Below, one piece after another: positions 5,984 through 6,488 of a DNA stretch of 6,488 nt. Both the position numbers and the translations under genes were made by a program. Source of the DNA: Bacteroidota bacterium (lineage in GTDB: Bacteria; Bacteroidota; Bacteroidia; NS11-12g; UBA9320); assembly GCA_003484585.1 (NCBI GenBank), contig DNBZ01000213.1:1-6488 (forward strand), given 5' to 3'. Position 1 is the first letter of the stretch. Each line of letters opens with the position of its first letter. The notes under the pieces were generated by a model that worked only from the letters and a program-made list of their open reading frames with translations, did not search any database and was not told where the DNA came from.

Positions 5984-6488
5984 GAATATTTATACTTTCT
6001 ATAACTGCTTGTATTAGCTTATCTATATTGGGTCAAACCATTCCAAATGGAGATTTTGAGTCTTGGGAGACACGCGATCATTATCAGCTAAATGGTTGGT
6101 ACTCGCCTACCAACAAAAACGTGGAACGTACAAGCGATTCCAAAACGGGTAACTACGCTCTAAAACTCACAAATACGTATAGCCCCACTTCTAATGGGAC
6201 TAGGGCCTACGTAACAAGTATTAATTATAGTAATAGACAAGAATTAGATGGATTTGCTATTTCTGGGGAGCCTCTTAGCATGGTTTTTTGGAGTAAACAC
6301 GATTTAGCTTTAGGTGACACAGCAAGAGCTTACGTCATTTTTAGAGAAAACGGCTCATATCGCGGCAAAGTAGATTTTAGGTTTTCCGGCTCTACCAACG
6401 GTGAATTTGTAAAATATAGTGTGCCCATAGAATGGAGTGGAGTGCGTACTCCAGATACTGCTTGGGTCTATTTGTATTCTTATATTAA
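5980..6488 (+). CDS. Paralogous secreted protein, 3' end outside window
   Basis: An open frame starts at the ATG at 5980 and runs off the right edge after 169 complete codons. Its start overlaps the previous stop codon by four bases (ATGA), pointing to one transcript and translational coupling. Residues 1-19 are a signal peptide (MRIFILSITACISLSILGQ). The mature part begins TIPNGDFESW and carries NGW at 38-40, VERTSDSKTGNYALKLTN at 48-65, GDTARAYVIFRENG at 112-125 and YSVPIEW at 146-152. These match, in order, FDTW, PESW, ERTTDASNGQYAVKLEN, GDAARVYAVFQKNG and YKIPIQW of the first module of the preceding protein. It is thus a clear paralogue. A T9SS sorting domain is expected at the missing C-terminus but cannot be seen. 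Ligand and function are unknown. Confidence 0.85.
   Translation, partial: MRIFILSITACISLSILGQTIPNGDFESWETRDHYQLNGWYSPTNKNVERTSDSKTGNYALKLTNTYSPTSNGTRAYVTSINYSNRQELDGFAISGEPLSMVFWSKHDLALGDTARAYVIFRENGSYRGKVDFRFSGSTNGEFVKYSVPIEWSGVRTPDTAWVYLYSYI

Noticed and set aside
5980..6036. Lipobox-like ITAC at residues 8-11 of the partial protein, suggesting a lipoprotein
   Set aside because: Only ten residues precede the cysteine and a hydrophobic stretch continues beyond it to LSILGQ. The paralogue is cleaved at the equivalent later position, so an ordinary signal peptide is more likely.

Overview
The window looks like chromosomal DNA from a member of the Bacteroidota, probably a marine flavobacterium. 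Three of the five genes encode exported proteins. Two of these, complete in the window, end in a type A sorting domain of the type IX secretion system (T9SS), which is restricted to that phylum. The best promoter match has the Bacteroidota -33/-7 form (TTTG, 20 bases, TAnnTTTG), and the genes lack clear Shine-Dalgarno sequences. No lower taxon can be fixed from the sequence alone. All genes lie on the plus strand and no gap without a gene exceeds about 170 bases.

Layout. (1) 15-2756: a 913-residue secreted protein with six NHL repeats, seven integrin-like FG-GAP-type repeats of about 56 residues, an Ig-like linker and a T9SS sorting domain. (2) 2757-2924: an intergenic region with a possible terminator hairpin and a convincing promoter overlapped by two interleaved inverted repeats. 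(3) 2925-3503: a TetR-family repressor, probably PaaR. (4) 3529-4512: paaA, the catalytic subunit of phenylacetyl-CoA 1,2-epoxidase, 25 bases downstream and almost certainly co-transcribed. (5) 4625-5983: a 452-residue secreted protein with two diverged jelly-roll-like modules and a T9SS sorting domain. (6) 5980-6488: the start of a paralogous secreted protein, overlapping the previous stop codon by ATGA and cut by the window edge.

How the genes work together. The central pair is a small regulatory circuit for aerobic phenylacetate breakdown. The repressor would bind the operator over its own transcription start and block transcription of itself and paaA until phenylacetyl-CoA appears. The operator fits, as I recall it, the site described for Thermus PaaR. 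The other epoxidase subunits (PaaB, PaaC, PaaE, and the accessory PaaD) do not follow paaA here, which is unusual and is the main metabolic puzzle. The flanking secreted proteins have no visible functional link to phenylacetate. They are surface or extracellular repeat proteins, and both the large propeller gene and the downstream pair show signs of repeat or module duplication. I see no mobile element, CRISPR array, RNA gene or clearly new defence or biosynthetic system.
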